Assembly: GCF_001279725.1 (NCBI RefSeq)
Contig: NZ_LGDE01000002.1
Span: 62,001-126,000, forward strand
Length of the DNA: 64,000 nucleotides
Source of the DNA: Streptomyces sp. WM4235
Lineage (GTDB): Bacteria; Actinomycetota; Actinomycetes; Streptomycetales; Streptomycetaceae
Direction of reading: 5' to 3'
Shown here: piece after piece, positions 35,142-44,118 of the stretch
Layout: the number at the start of each line of letters is the position of its first letter
How positions within the stretch are numbered: position 1 is the stretch's first letter
Program-made: the position numbers and the translations under genes
Notes under the pieces: model-generated
The model's database searches: none
What the model was told of the DNA's origin: nothing
Seen by the model: the letters and a program-made list of their open reading frames with translations, nothing else

Positions 35142-36167
35142 TCAGGAGGCCAACCACGTGTCCGTGTACGTGTCGATCTCCGCGGTGAGCCGCGCCTTGC
35201 CCGCCGGGTCGAGGAAGGAGGCCTCGACGGCGTTCTTGGCCAGCTGCGCCAGACCGCGCTCGTCGAGGTCGAGGAGCCGTGCGGCCACCGCGTACTCGTT
35301 GTTGAGGTCGGAGCCGAACATCGGCGGGTCGTCGCTGTTGATGGTGACGAGCACGCCCGCCGCGACCATCTCCTTGACGGGGTGCGCGTCCATGTCGGTC
35401 ACCACGCGGGTGGCGATGTTCGAGGTCGGGCAGACCTCCAGCGCGATCCGGTGCTCGGCGAGGTAGGCCAGCAGCTCGGGGTCCCGGACGGAGGTCGTGC
35501 CGTGGCCGATGCGCTCGGCGCCCAACTCGCGGATGGCGTCCCAGACGGTCTCCGGCCCGGTGGACTCGCCGGCGTGCGGCACGCTGTGCAGGCCGGCTGC
35601 CCGGGCCCGGTCGAAGTACGGCTTGAACTGGGGGCGCGGGACACCGATCTCCGGACCGCCCAGGCCGAAGGAGACCAGGCCCTCGGGGCGCAGGTCGACC
35701 GCGAGGCGGGTGGTCTCGGCCGCGGCCTCCAGGCCCGCTTCGCCGGGGATGTCGAAGCACCAGCGCAGGATGACCCCGAGTTCGGCCTCGGCGTCCTTGC
35801 GGGCGTCCTCGATGGCCTCCATGAACGCCTTCTCCTCGATGCCGCGGCGGGTGGAGGAGTACGGGGTGATCGTCAGCTCGGCGTAGCGGATGTTCTGCCG
35901 GGCCATGTCGCGGGCGACCTCGAAGGTCAGCGTGCGCACGTCGTCGGGGGTGCGGACCAGGTCGACGACGGACAGGTAGACCTCGATGAAGTGGGCGAAG
36001 TCCGTGAAGGTGAAGTAATCGGCGAGCGCCTCGGGGTCGGTGGGGACCTTCGAGTCGGGGTGCCGGGAGGCGAGCTCGGCCACGATGCGCGGGGAGGCCG
36101 AGCCGACGTGGTGGACGTGGAGTTCGGCCTTGGGAAGCCCCGCGATGAAGGGGTGCAGGTCGGGCAT
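35142..36167 (-). CDS. Adenosine-deaminase-family enzyme
   Basis: A 341-aa amidohydrolase of the adenosine/AMP deaminase family. The N-terminal zinc motif is ELHVHHVGSAS, where classical enzymes have HLHLDG. HAGE near residue 198, the RIGHGT strand and the zinc-binding INSDDPPMFG near 278 are intact. It would remove ammonia from adenosine or a related nucleoside. The altered first motif and its place inside a polyamine locus leave the substrate open. It probably forms an operon with the glycerophosphodiesterase. Confidence 0.8.
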   Translation of the reverse strand: MPDLHPFIAGLPKAELHVHHVGSASPRIVAELASRHPDSKVPTDPEALADYFTFTDFAHFIEVYLSVVDLVRTPDDVRTLTFEVARDMARQNIRYAELTITPYSSTRRGIEEKAFMEAIEDARKDAEAELGVILRWCFDIPGEAGLEAAAETTRLAVDLRPEGLVSFGLGGPEIGVPRPQFKPYFDRARAAGLHSVPHAGESTGPETVWDAIRELGAERIGHGTTSVRDPELLAYLAEHRIALEVCPTSNIATRVVTDMDAHPVKEMVAAGVLVTINSDDPPMFGSDLNNEYAVAARLLDLDERGLAQLAKNAVEASFLDPAGKARLTAEIDTYTDTWLAS

Positions 36168-36275
36168 GGGTGCCTCCGGGAGGACACGGGTTCGGGCAGG
36201 TCGGCTTCATCGTAGGCAGGCCCGGGGAGTGTCGGTGGCAGCACTTAGCATGGCTGTACGAGAGGGGGGTGCCGT

Positions 36276-36980
36276 ATGACCGACCAGAGCCCTGAGCCGT
36301 CCGACCCGTGGGCACCGCCCGAGCGGCCGGCGGTGGACCGGGGCAAACCGGCCGTGGACCTGGGCAAGGGGCGGGGCGGGTCCGGGGACGCGGGTGTGCA
36401 CGACCAGCCGACGATCGCCGGCATGCCGGGCGCGACGACCGGCCGGTCCTTCGACACGGCCGCGCAGCCCTTCGACACGACTCCCCACCCCTTCGGCACG
36501 GCCCCGCAGTCCTTCGGCGCGACCGCGCCGATCGACCCCGCCGGCTCCTGGGGGCAGGCTCCCGGTCCCGCGTACGGGTATCCGGCGCAGCCCGATCCCG
36601 CCGGATACGGCTACCCCGGGGCCCAGTTGCCGGGGCGGCCCGCACCCTACACACCCTGGTCCCCCGTGCCGACCCCGCCGAGCAACGGCCTCGCCATCAC
36701 GGGGTTCGTACTCGGCCTGCTCTCGGTCCTCGCCTGCCCGACCATGGTCGGCCCCATCGCGCTCGGCATCGCCGGGATCGTCTTCGGCGCACTCGGCCGG
36801 GGCAAGGCGAACCGGGGCGAGGCAGGCAACGGCGGGCTCGCGCTGGCCGGTCTCATCCTCGGTTCCGTCGGCATCGTGATCGGCGTCCTGGTGACCGCGG
36901 CCTTCCTCCTCGGCCCGACCTTCGAGGACGTCGACCGCGACGGGCCGTACGAGGACACCGGGGTCCAGGAGCGAATATGA
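36276..36980 (+). CDS. DUF4190-type small membrane protein with disordered N-terminus
   Basis: A 234-aa protein. Residues 1-125 are low-complexity Pro/Gly/Ala/Thr with PFDT/PFGT/SFGA repeats. Two membrane segments follow, LAITGFVLGLLSVLACP and LALAGLILGSVGIVIGVLVTAAFLL, with GKANRGEAGNGG between them, the DUF4190 pattern. The C-terminus is short and acidic. GAGAGGGGGG lies about 8 bases upstream of the ATG. Function unknown. Confidence 0.75.
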   Translation: MTDQSPEPSDPWAPPERPAVDRGKPAVDLGKGRGGSGDAGVHDQPTIAGMPGATTGRSFDTAAQPFDTTPHPFGTAPQSFGATAPIDPAGSWGQAPGPAYGYPAQPDPAGYGYPGAQLPGRPAPYTPWSPVPTPPSNGLAITGFVLGLLSVLACPTMVGPIALGIAGIVFGALGRGKANRGEAGNGGLALAGLILGSVGIVIGVLVTAAFLLGPTFEDVDRDGPYEDTGVQERI

Positions 36981-37031
36981 CCCCCGTCGACGCCGGTGGG
37001 GAACCGGGCGTGGGGGACCGGTCGTCGCCGG

Positions 37032-37523
37032 TCAGACCCGCGCCGCCATCAGCAGCGTCGGCACCATGACGACCGCGTCGCCGTCCGTCCCGACCGAACC
37101 GACGCTGTCGTCGCCGTCGCCGCCGTCACCGCCGAGGTCGGACCCGGTACCGCGTGACAGGGGGACCCAGATCAGCCCCACCATTCGGGGACAGTCGCAC
37201 ACCAGGTCCTCGTCGACCCCGAGGCGGGGCTCCCCGGGCGCGACGTCCACGCGGTAGCAGGCGGTCCAGCCGGAGGGGTACGGCGCCTCGTACGCGAACC
37301 GCACGTCCAGGGCGTGCAGGCCGACCTCCTCGGCCACCTCGCGCCGTACCGCCTCGGCGGGTTCCTCCCCGGCCTCCAGGCCGCCGCCGGGCAGCGTCCA
37401 GTACTCCGGTCCGTCGTGTCGACCGGTGGGCCCCGGGCCCCGCTCCCGCACCATGAGCACGCAGCCGTCCCGGATGATCACCGCGGCGACCCGGCGTCGG
37501 CCGGGTATGCCCGGACCCGTCAC
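37032..37523 (-). CDS. Nudix hydrolase coupled to a NADAR gene
   Basis: A 163-aa protein with a complete Nudix box (LPGGGLEAGEEPAEAVRREV then AEEVGL, about residues 45-68). A Gly/Asp-rich insert near residues 130-150 is unusual. The GTG at 37523 overlaps the NADAR-gene stop by four bases (GTGA), so it is translationally coupled. The partnership suggests a substrate related to ADP-ribose or riboflavin intermediates, but this is inference. Confidence 0.78.
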   Translation of the reverse strand: MTGPGIPGRRRVAAVIIRDGCVLMVRERGPGPTGRHDGPEYWTLPGGGLEAGEEPAEAVRREVAEEVGLHALDVRFAYEAPYPSGWTACYRVDVAPGEPRLGVDEDLVCDCPRMVGLIWVPLSRGTGSDLGGDGGDGDDSVGSVGTDGDAVVMVPTLLMAARV

Positions 37524-38074
37524 GCGGCGTCCGTCCGCAGCCGGTCCCGGGCCTCCATGAGGGCGAAGCCGAGCAGGTTCAGCCCGCACCACCGGGCCGG
37601 GTCCAGGGCCCGCTCGTCGTCGGCCGCCAGCCCGATGCCCCAGATCCGGTCCATCGGGCTCGCCTCCACGAGCACCCGGTTCCCGGTGCCCAGCAGGTAC
37701 CCGCGCAGGGCCGGATCGGAGCCGAACTTGTGCACGCTGCCCTCCACGACCAGCGCGAACCGTTCCCGCTCCCAGACGGCGTTGTCGAAGTCGCGCACGA
37801 GGCGCCCGGCCTTCTTCGCCTCGGCCGGGGTGCCGGCCTCCAGCGCGGCACGCTCCGCCTCGGCGTCCCCGAATATCCTGGCCTTGCCGGCCATCATCCA
37901 GTGCTCCGCGGTGGCGTACCGGACCTCACCCACAGTGAAAGCGGAAGGCCACCACTGGCTGAGGCAGCTCGGTCCGAGCGTCCCGTCCGTGCGCGGGCGG
38001 TGCCCCCAGAACGGCAGGAACTTCAGCCGGTCACCCCGGCTGACCTGCTTGATCAATGCGTCGATCGTCTCCAT
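37520..38074 (-). CDS. NADAR-family (YbiA-like, DUF1768) protein
   Basis: A 184-aa protein with the NADAR pattern: FLPFWGHRP near residue 18, SQWWPSAFTVGEVRYATAEH and WMMAGKARIFGD, and later GSVHKFGSDPALRGYLLGTG. NADAR proteins include N-glycosidases acting on riboflavin intermediates and enzymes that remove ADP-ribose from guanine. The ATG at 38074 starts METIDALIKQV. It is the first gene of the pair with the Nudix hydrolase. Confidence 0.8.
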   Translation of the reverse strand: METIDALIKQVSRGDRLKFLPFWGHRPRTDGTLGPSCLSQWWPSAFTVGEVRYATAEHWMMAGKARIFGDAEAERAALEAGTPAEAKKAGRLVRDFDNAVWERERFALVVEGSVHKFGSDPALRGYLLGTGNRVLVEASPMDRIWGIGLAADDERALDPARWCGLNLLGFALMEARDRLRTDAA

Positions 38075-38145
38075 GCACGCGAGTCTGGCAGTCGCCACGG
38101 ACACTTCGTACGGGATTTCCGGCGTGCCTCGACACATGGTCGACC

Positions 38146-38181
38146 GATTCCGTCGCGTAATCAAAAGGCAACAACGGAATC
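38146..38181. promoter_or_regulatory. Candidate operator: spaced dyad before the second aldehyde dehydrogenase
   Basis: GATTCCGT (38146-38153) and ACGGAATC (38174-38181) form a perfect 8-bp dyad with a 20-bp AT-rich gap, 84 bases before the dehydrogenase start. Half-site and spacing match the dyad at 31219-31256. Confidence 0.5.
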
Positions 38182-38265
38182 ACTTGGCCGAGGCCCCTGC
38201 CTCTGTCAGGATCGGCACTCAATTCGGGCTGTAGTCCGAACTGTAGCTACGGAGAGCGTGAGAGC

Positions 38266-39783
38266 GTGATGGGCAACCGCTTCCAGGTCAAGGACCGCTT
38301 CGCGGACGGCGCGCAGTACATCGACGGCAGGCTCAGGGCCGGCACCTCCGGGCAATCACACACCGTGATCGACCCGGCCACCGGCGACGAGGTCCTCACC
38401 TACGAACTCGCGGGCACCGCGGACGTGGACGAGGCCGTGGCCGCCGCCAAGAGGGCCTTCCCGGGCTGGTCCGCCGCCACCCCCGGGGAGCGCTCGGACG
38501 CGCTGCACCGGCTGGCCGCCGTACTGGCCGAGCAGGCCGACGACTTCGCCTACGCCGAGTCGATCCAGTGCGGCAAGCCGCTCAAGCTGTCCACGGAGTT
38601 CGACGTACCGGGGACCATCGACAACACCGCCTTCTTCGCGGGCGCCGCCCGCCACCTCCAGGGGCAGGCCGCCGCCGAGTACTCCGGCGACCACACCTCC
38701 TACGTGCGCCGCGAGGCCATCGGGGTGGTCGGGTCCATCGCCCCCTGGAACTATCCGCTCCAGATGGCCGCCTGGAAGATCCTCCCGGCCATCGCCGCGG
38801 GCAACACCATCGTGTTGAAGCCCGCCGAGCTGACCCCGCTGACCTCCCTGATGTTCGCCCAGGCGGCCAAGGACGCGGGCCTGCCCGACGGAGTGATCAA
38901 CATCGTCACCGGCGCCGGCCGGGAGGCGGGGGAGCACCTCGTGGGGCACCCCGACGTGGTCATGACCTCGTTCACCGGTTCGACGGCCGTCGGCAAGCGG
39001 GTCGCCGAGATCGCCACCGCCACCGTCAAGCGGCTCCACCTGGAGCTCGGCGGGAAGGCCCCCTTCCTCGTCTTCGACGACGCCGACCTGGAGGCCGCCG
39101 CGCACGGCGCCGTCGCCGCCTCCCTCATCAACACCGGCCAGGACTGCACGGCCGCCACCCGCGCGTACGTCCAGCGCCCCCTGCACGACGCCTTCGTCGC
39201 GCGGGTCGCCGAGCTGATGGAGACCGTCCGCGTCGGAGACCCCTTCGCGCCCACCACGGACCTCGGTCCGCTGGTCTCGCACGCGCAGCGCGACCGGGTC
39301 GCCGGGTTCGTCGAGCGCGCCCGCTCCTACGCCACGGTCGTCACCGGCGGCGAGAGCCCCGGGGGAGACCTGGCCGGCGGGGCGTACTACCGGCCGACCC
39401 TGATCTCCGGCGCGGCCCAGGACAGCGAGGTCGTCCAGTCCGAGATCTTCGGTCCGGTCCTCGTGGTCCTGCCGTTCGACACCGACGACGAGGGCCTCGC
39501 GCTGGCCAACGAGACCCCGTACGGACTCGCGGCCTCCGCCTGGAGCCGGGACGTCTACCGGGCCAACCGGGCCACCCGCGAGCTCAAGGCGGGTTGCGTC
39601 TGGGTCAACGACCACATCCCGATCATCAGCGAGATGCCTCACGGGGGCTACAAGGCCAGTGGCTTCGGAAAGGACATGAGCGCCTACTCCTTCGAGGAGT
39701 ACACGCAGGTCAAGCATGTGATGTACGACAACACCGCGGTCGCCGCGAAGGACTGGCACCGCACGATCTTCGGGGACCGATAG
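38266..39783 (+). CDS. Aldehyde dehydrogenase, 4-aminobutyraldehyde type (second copy)
   Basis: A 505-aa NAD(P)-dependent aldehyde dehydrogenase, related to the copy at 31356-32795. The catalytic Cys lies in NTGQDCTAAT, the Glu in HLELGGKAP, and the cofactor loop in FTGSTAVGK. It heads the polyamine transporter run (dehydrogenase, potD, potA, potB, potC, oxidase). It likely oxidises an aminoaldehyde released from the imported amine. The GTG at 38266 is followed directly by an ATG at 38269; GGAG is 11 bases before the GTG. Confidence 0.87.
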   Translation: MMGNRFQVKDRFADGAQYIDGRLRAGTSGQSHTVIDPATGDEVLTYELAGTADVDEAVAAAKRAFPGWSAATPGERSDALHRLAAVLAEQADDFAYAESIQCGKPLKLSTEFDVPGTIDNTAFFAGAARHLQGQAAAEYSGDHTSYVRREAIGVVGSIAPWNYPLQMAAWKILPAIAAGNTIVLKPAELTPLTSLMFAQAAKDAGLPDGVINIVTGAGREAGEHLVGHPDVVMTSFTGSTAVGKRVAEIATATVKRLHLELGGKAPFLVFDDADLEAAAHGAVAASLINTGQDCTAATRAYVQRPLHDAFVARVAELMETVRVGDPFAPTTDLGPLVSHAQRDRVAGFVERARSYATVVTGGESPGGDLAGGAYYRPTLISGAAQDSEVVQSEIFGPVLVVLPFDTDDEGLALANETPYGLAASAWSRDVYRANRATRELKAGCVWVNDHIPIISEMPHGGYKASGFGKDMSAYSFEEYTQVKHVMYDNTAVAAKDWHRTIFGDR

Positions 39784-39830
39784 TCACGACGCCGCCGCTG
39801 GCGGCCCTGCCACCCGAAAGGGCACAGTCC

Positions 39831-41081
39831 ATGGAGCAGTTCGAGCCCGAGCGTCTCTCGGCGCCGCAACTCAACGCGATACGGCGCAGCCTCACCAGCG
39901 GGCGCGGCGCCCTCACCCGCCGTTCGCTGTTGCGCGCCTCCGGTGTCGGGGCGCTCACCCTCGGCGGCCTGTCGGCCCTGAGCGGTTGCGGGATCCCGCC
40001 CGCCCAACGGCAGGACGGCACGGCGGCGGCGTCCGACGACCGCTCGGAACAGGAGAAGGAGATCAACTTCTCCAACTGGACCGAGTACATGGACACCAGC
40101 GACGACGAGAAGAGCCGTCCCACCCTGGAGGAGTTCGCCAAGCGGACCGGGATCAAGGTCAAGTACACCGAGGACATCAACGACAACGTCGAGTTCTTCG
40201 GCAAGGTCCGCCCGCAGCTCGCGGCCGGCCAGGACACCGGCCGCGACCTGATCGTCGTCACCGACTGGCTCGCCGCGCGCATCATCAGACTCGGCTGGGC
40301 GCAGAAGCTGGACCCCGCCCGCCTCCCGCACGCCTACGCCAACCTGTCCCCGCAGTTCCGCAGCCCCGACTGGGACCCGGGCCGCTCCCACAGCTACCCG
40401 TGGACCGGCATCTCCACCGTCATCGCCTACAACTCCAAGGCCACCGGCGGCAAGACGGTCGACTCCGTCACCCAGCTGCTCGACGACCCCACCCTCAAGG
40501 GGCGGGTCGGCTTCCTGACGGAGATGCGCGACAGCGTCGGCATGACCCTCCTCGACCAGGGCAAGGACCCGGCGAACTTCACCACGGCCGACTACGACCA
40601 GGCCATCGGCCGACTCCAGAAGGGCGTCGACAAGAAGCAGATCCGGCGCTTCACCGGCAACGACTACACCGCCGACCTCGACAAGGGCGACCTCGCCGCC
40701 TGCCTCGCCTGGGCGGGCGACGTCATCCAGCTGCAGGCCGGAAACCCGGACATCAAGTACGCGATCCCGGCGGCCGGGTACATCACCTCCAGCGACAACC
40801 TGCTGGTCCCCGCCAAGGCCCGGCACAAGGCCAACGCGGAGCGGCTCATCGACTACTACTACGAGCTCCCGGTCGCCGCCCGACTGGCCGCCTACATCAG
40901 CTACGTCTGCCCGGTCGAGGGCGTCAAGGACGAGCTGGCGAAGATCGATCCCGAGCTCGCGGAGAACACCCTGATCGTCCCGGACAAGGCGATGACCGCC
41001 AAGTCCCACGCCTTCCGCTCCCTCAGCTCCGAGGAAGAGACGGCGTACGAGGAGAAGTTCGCCAAGCTCATCGGCGCCTGA
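39831..41081 (+). CDS. potD: Spermidine/putrescine-binding Tat lipoprotein
   Basis: A 416-aa PotD-like protein. The signal carries TRRSLLRASG, a hydrophobic core and lipobox LSGC with Cys53, suggesting Tat export and lipid anchoring. The mature domain has INFSNWTEYMD, TGIKVKYTEDINDNVEFFGK and GDVIQLQAGNPDIKYA. It directly precedes potABC and is the obvious binding partner of that transporter. Putrescine versus spermidine preference cannot be read. A 132-base gap before potA holds no gene. Confidence 0.88.
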   Translation: MEQFEPERLSAPQLNAIRRSLTSGRGALTRRSLLRASGVGALTLGGLSALSGCGIPPAQRQDGTAAASDDRSEQEKEINFSNWTEYMDTSDDEKSRPTLEEFAKRTGIKVKYTEDINDNVEFFGKVRPQLAAGQDTGRDLIVVTDWLAARIIRLGWAQKLDPARLPHAYANLSPQFRSPDWDPGRSHSYPWTGISTVIAYNSKATGGKTVDSVTQLLDDPTLKGRVGFLTEMRDSVGMTLLDQGKDPANFTTADYDQAIGRLQKGVDKKQIRRFTGNDYTADLDKGDLAACLAWAGDVIQLQAGNPDIKYAIPAAGYITSSDNLLVPAKARHKANAERLIDYYYELPVAARLAAYISYVCPVEGVKDELAKIDPELAENTLIVPDKAMTAKSHAFRSLSSEEETAYEEKFAKLIGA

Positions 41082-41213
41082 CGGCCCCCGCCGCCCCCTC
41101 GGCACAGGACCGGCACGCACCCACGGCGGCGCCGGCACCCCCCGCGTACCGGCCGCCGCCGGCACCCGCGATTCCCGCACCCTTCCGAATACCACCACCG
41201 AAGGCCGCGACCC

Positions 41214-42365
41214 ATGACTGACAAGACCGCGGGCGGCGACGTCCGCCTCGCCGGGATCAGCAAGCACTACGGCTCCTTCACCGCCGTGCATCCGCTGGAC
41301 CTCACCATCCCCCAGGGCTCCTTCTTCGCGCTGCTCGGCGCCTCGGGCTGCGGGAAGACCACCACCCTGCGCATGATCGCCGGACTGGAGGAGCCCTCCA
41401 CCGGCACCGTCAGCCTCGGCGAGCGCGAGGTCACCGACCTGCCGCCCTACAAGCGCCCGGTCAACACCGTCTTCCAGAGCTACGCGCTCTTCCCGCACCT
41501 CGACGTCTCCGAGAACGTCGCCTTCGGGCTGCGCCGACGCGGCATCAAGTCCGTCAAGAAGCAGGTCGACGAGATGCTGGAGCTGGTCCAGCTGGGCCAG
41601 TTCGCCGGGCGCAAGCCGCACCAGTTGTCCGGAGGCCAGCAGCAGCGCGTGGCGGTCGCCCGCGCGCTCATCAACCACCCCCAGGTGCTGCTCCTCGACG
41701 AACCCCTCGGCGCCCTCGACCTCAAACTGCGCCGCCAGATGCAGCTGGAGCTCAAGCGGATCCAGACCGAGGTCGGCATCACCTTCGTGCACGTCACGCA
41801 CGACCAGGAGGAGGCCATGACCATGGCCGACACGGTCGCGGTGATGAACGGCGGCCGCGTCGAGCAGCTCGGCGCCCCCGCGGAGCTGTACGAGAACCCG
41901 AAGACCACCTTCGTCGCGAACTTCCTCGGCACCTCCAACCTCATCGAGGCCGAGGTGCTGGAGGCCGGCTCCGCGGACATCGTCGTGTCGAGCGCCGGCA
42001 CCAAGCTCCGGCTGCCCGGCGCGCGATGTTCGACCACGCCCCGCGCCGGCGAGAAGCTGCTGGTCGGGGTGCGCCCCGAGAAGATCTCCTTGGTGCCCGC
42101 GGACGAGGAACACACCATCGGCGCCGGCCGGAACAAGGTCGCGGGCCGAATAGCGGACTCCTCCTTCATCGGGGTGTCCACCCAGTACGTCATCGACAGC
42201 CGGGTCTGCCCCGAGCTGGAGGTGTACGCGCAGAACATCGAACGCGACGCCCGCCTGGTTCCGGGCGCCGAGGTGATCCTGCACTGGAACCCGGCGCACA
42301 CCTTCGGCCTCGACGCCGCCCAGGACATCGACGCGGGAATCGAGACGGTCGAGGAGTCCGCGTGA
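41214..42365 (+). CDS. potA: Polyamine ABC transporter ATP-binding protein
   Basis: A 383-aa ATPase. Walker A GASGCGKT, Q-loop VFQSYALFPHLDV, signature LSGGQQQRVAVARAL, Walker B VLLLDEPLGALD and H-loop VTHDQEEAMTMAD are all intact. A C-terminal TOBE domain (from about residue 245) carries VGVRPEKISLV. This is the PotA/MalK architecture. It overlaps potB by four bases (GTGA). Confidence 0.92.
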   Translation: MTDKTAGGDVRLAGISKHYGSFTAVHPLDLTIPQGSFFALLGASGCGKTTTLRMIAGLEEPSTGTVSLGEREVTDLPPYKRPVNTVFQSYALFPHLDVSENVAFGLRRRGIKSVKKQVDEMLELVQLGQFAGRKPHQLSGGQQQRVAVARALINHPQVLLLDEPLGALDLKLRRQMQLELKRIQTEVGITFVHVTHDQEEAMTMADTVAVMNGGRVEQLGAPAELYENPKTTFVANFLGTSNLIEAEVLEAGSADIVVSSAGTKLRLPGARCSTTPRAGEKLLVGVRPEKISLVPADEEHTIGAGRNKVAGRIADSSFIGVSTQYVIDSRVCPELEVYAQNIERDARLVPGAEVILHWNPAHTFGLDAAQDIDAGIETVEESA

Positions 42366-43291
42366 CCACCACCGTCGCGCCGCCCCAGGCGCCCGCCCCG
42401 ACCGAGCCCCCGGTCCACAAGCCGTCGCTGCGCAAGCGCCTGATCCCGTACTGGCTGCTGCTGCCGGGCATCCTGTGGCTGCTGGTGTTCTTCGTGCTGC
42501 CGATGGTCTACCAGGCCTCGACCTCGGTGCAGACGGGCTCCCTCGAAGAGGGCTTCCAGGTCACCTGGCACTTCCAGACGTACTGGGACGCCTTCGCGGA
42601 CTACCTCCCGCAGTTCCTGCGCTCCCTGCTGTACGCCGGTACCGCGACCGTCCTGTGCCTGCTGCTCGGGTACCCGCTGGCCTATCTGATCGCCTTCAAG
42701 GCGGGCCGGTGGAGAAACCTCCTGCTGGTGCTGGTGATCGCCCCGTTCTTCACCAGCTTCCTGATCCGCACCCTGGCCTGGAAGACGATCCTGGCCGACG
42801 GCGGCCCGGTGGTGGACGTCCTCAACGGGGTCGGCTTCCTGGACGTCACCAGCTGGCTGGGCATGACCGAGGGCGACCGGGTGTTGGCCACGCCGCTCGC
42901 GGTCGTCTGCGGTCTGACGTACAACTTCCTCCCCTTCATGATCCTTCCGCTCTACACCTCCCTGGAGCGGATCGACACCCGCCTCCACGAGGCCGCCGGC
43001 GACCTCTACGCCCGCCCCGCCACGGTCTTCCGCAAGGTGACCTTCCCGCTCTCCATGCCGGGCGTGGTCTCCGGGACCCTGCTCACGTTCATCCCCGCGA
43101 GCGGCGACTACGTCAACGCGGAACTGCTCGGCTCCACGGACACCCGGATGATCGGCAACGTCATCCAGTCGCAGTACCTGCGGATCCTCGACTACCCGAC
43201 GGCGGCCGCGCTGTCCTTCATCCTCATGGCCATCGTGCTGATCATGGTCACCATCTACATCCGCCGAGCGGGGACGGAGGACCTGGTCTGA
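42362..43291 (+). CDS. potB: Polyamine ABC transporter permease PotB
   Basis: A 309-aa permease with six membrane segments starting at IPYWLLLPGILWLLVFFVLP. The EAA coupling loop is LHEAAGDLYARPATVFRKVTFP in the cytoplasmic turn near residue 215 (positions given instead of the full run). The start GTG overlaps the potA stop, and its own stop overlaps potC by one base, so the three genes are translationally coupled. Confidence 0.9.
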   Translation: MTTTVAPPQAPAPTEPPVHKPSLRKRLIPYWLLLPGILWLLVFFVLPMVYQASTSVQTGSLEEGFQVTWHFQTYWDAFADYLPQFLRSLLYAGTATVLCLLLGYPLAYLIAFKAGRWRNLLLVLVIAPFFTSFLIRTLAWKTILADGGPVVDVLNGVGFLDVTSWLGMTEGDRVLATPLAVVCGLTYNFLPFMILPLYTSLERIDTRLHEAAGDLYARPATVFRKVTFPLSMPGVVSGTLLTFIPASGDYVNAELLGSTDTRMIGNVIQSQYLRILDYPTAAALSFILMAIVLIMVTIYIRRAGTEDLV

Positions 43292-44097
43292 TGCGCACCA
43301 CCACCACGTGGCTCCGCCGCAACCTCGTCGTGATCGCGGGCCTCGGCACGCTCGCCTACCTGATCCTGCCGAACATCGTCGTCACCGTCTTCTCCTTCAA
43401 CAACCCGGCCGGCCGGTTCAACTACGCCTGGCAGGAGTTCTCCCTCGACGCCTGGAAGGACCCCTGCGGCGTCGCCGACCTGTGCGGCTCGCTCTCGCTG
43501 TCCCTCCAGATCGCGCTCTGGTCCACCCTCGCCGCGACCTGCCTCGGCACCGCCATCGCCTTCGCGATGGTCCGCTACCGCTTCCGGGGGCGCGGCGCCG
43601 TCAACTCGCTGATCTTCCTGCCCATGGCCATGCCCGAGATCGTGATGGCCGCCTCGCTGCTCGCCCTCTTCCTCAACATGGGCATCCAGCTGGGCTTCTG
43701 GACGATCCTCATCGCCCACATCATGTTCTGCCTCAGCTTCGTCGTCGCCGCCGTCAAGGCACGCGTCCTGTCGATGGACCCGCGACTGGAGGAGGCCGCC
43801 CGCGACCTCTACGCGGGCCCGGTGCAGACCTTCCTGCGGGTCACCCTGCCCATCGCGGCCCCCGGAATCGCCGCGGGCGCGCTGCTCTCCTTCGCGCTCT
43901 CGTTCGACGACTTCATCATCACCAACTTCAACTCGGGCAACACCGTCACCTTCCCCATGTTCGTGTGGGGATCGGCCCAACGCGGTACGCCCGTGCAGAT
44001 CAACGTCATCGGCACGGCGATGTTCGTCATCGCGGTGCTGGTGGTGCTCACCGGCCAGATGGTCGGGAACCGCCGCAAGAAAGCACAGCCCAAGTAA
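43291..44097 (+). CDS. potC: Polyamine ABC transporter permease PotC
   Basis: A 268-aa permease with six membrane segments and an EAA loop, LEEAARDLYAGPVQTFLRV, near residue 170. The VTVFSFNNP segment after the first helix is typical of PotC. It pairs with PotB to form the channel. The downstream oxidase follows after 21 bases with its own strong ribosome binding site. Confidence 0.9.
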   Translation: MRTTTTWLRRNLVVIAGLGTLAYLILPNIVVTVFSFNNPAGRFNYAWQEFSLDAWKDPCGVADLCGSLSLSLQIALWSTLAATCLGTAIAFAMVRYRFRGRGAVNSLIFLPMAMPEIVMAASLLALFLNMGIQLGFWTILIAHIMFCLSFVVAAVKARVLSMDPRLEEAARDLYAGPVQTFLRVTLPIAAPGIAAGALLSFALSFDDFIITNFNSGNTVTFPMFVWGSAQRGTPVQINVIGTAMFVIAVLVVLTGQMVGNRRKKAQPK

Positions 44098-44118
44098 CTC
44101 TGTAGGGAGTTGGAAGCC

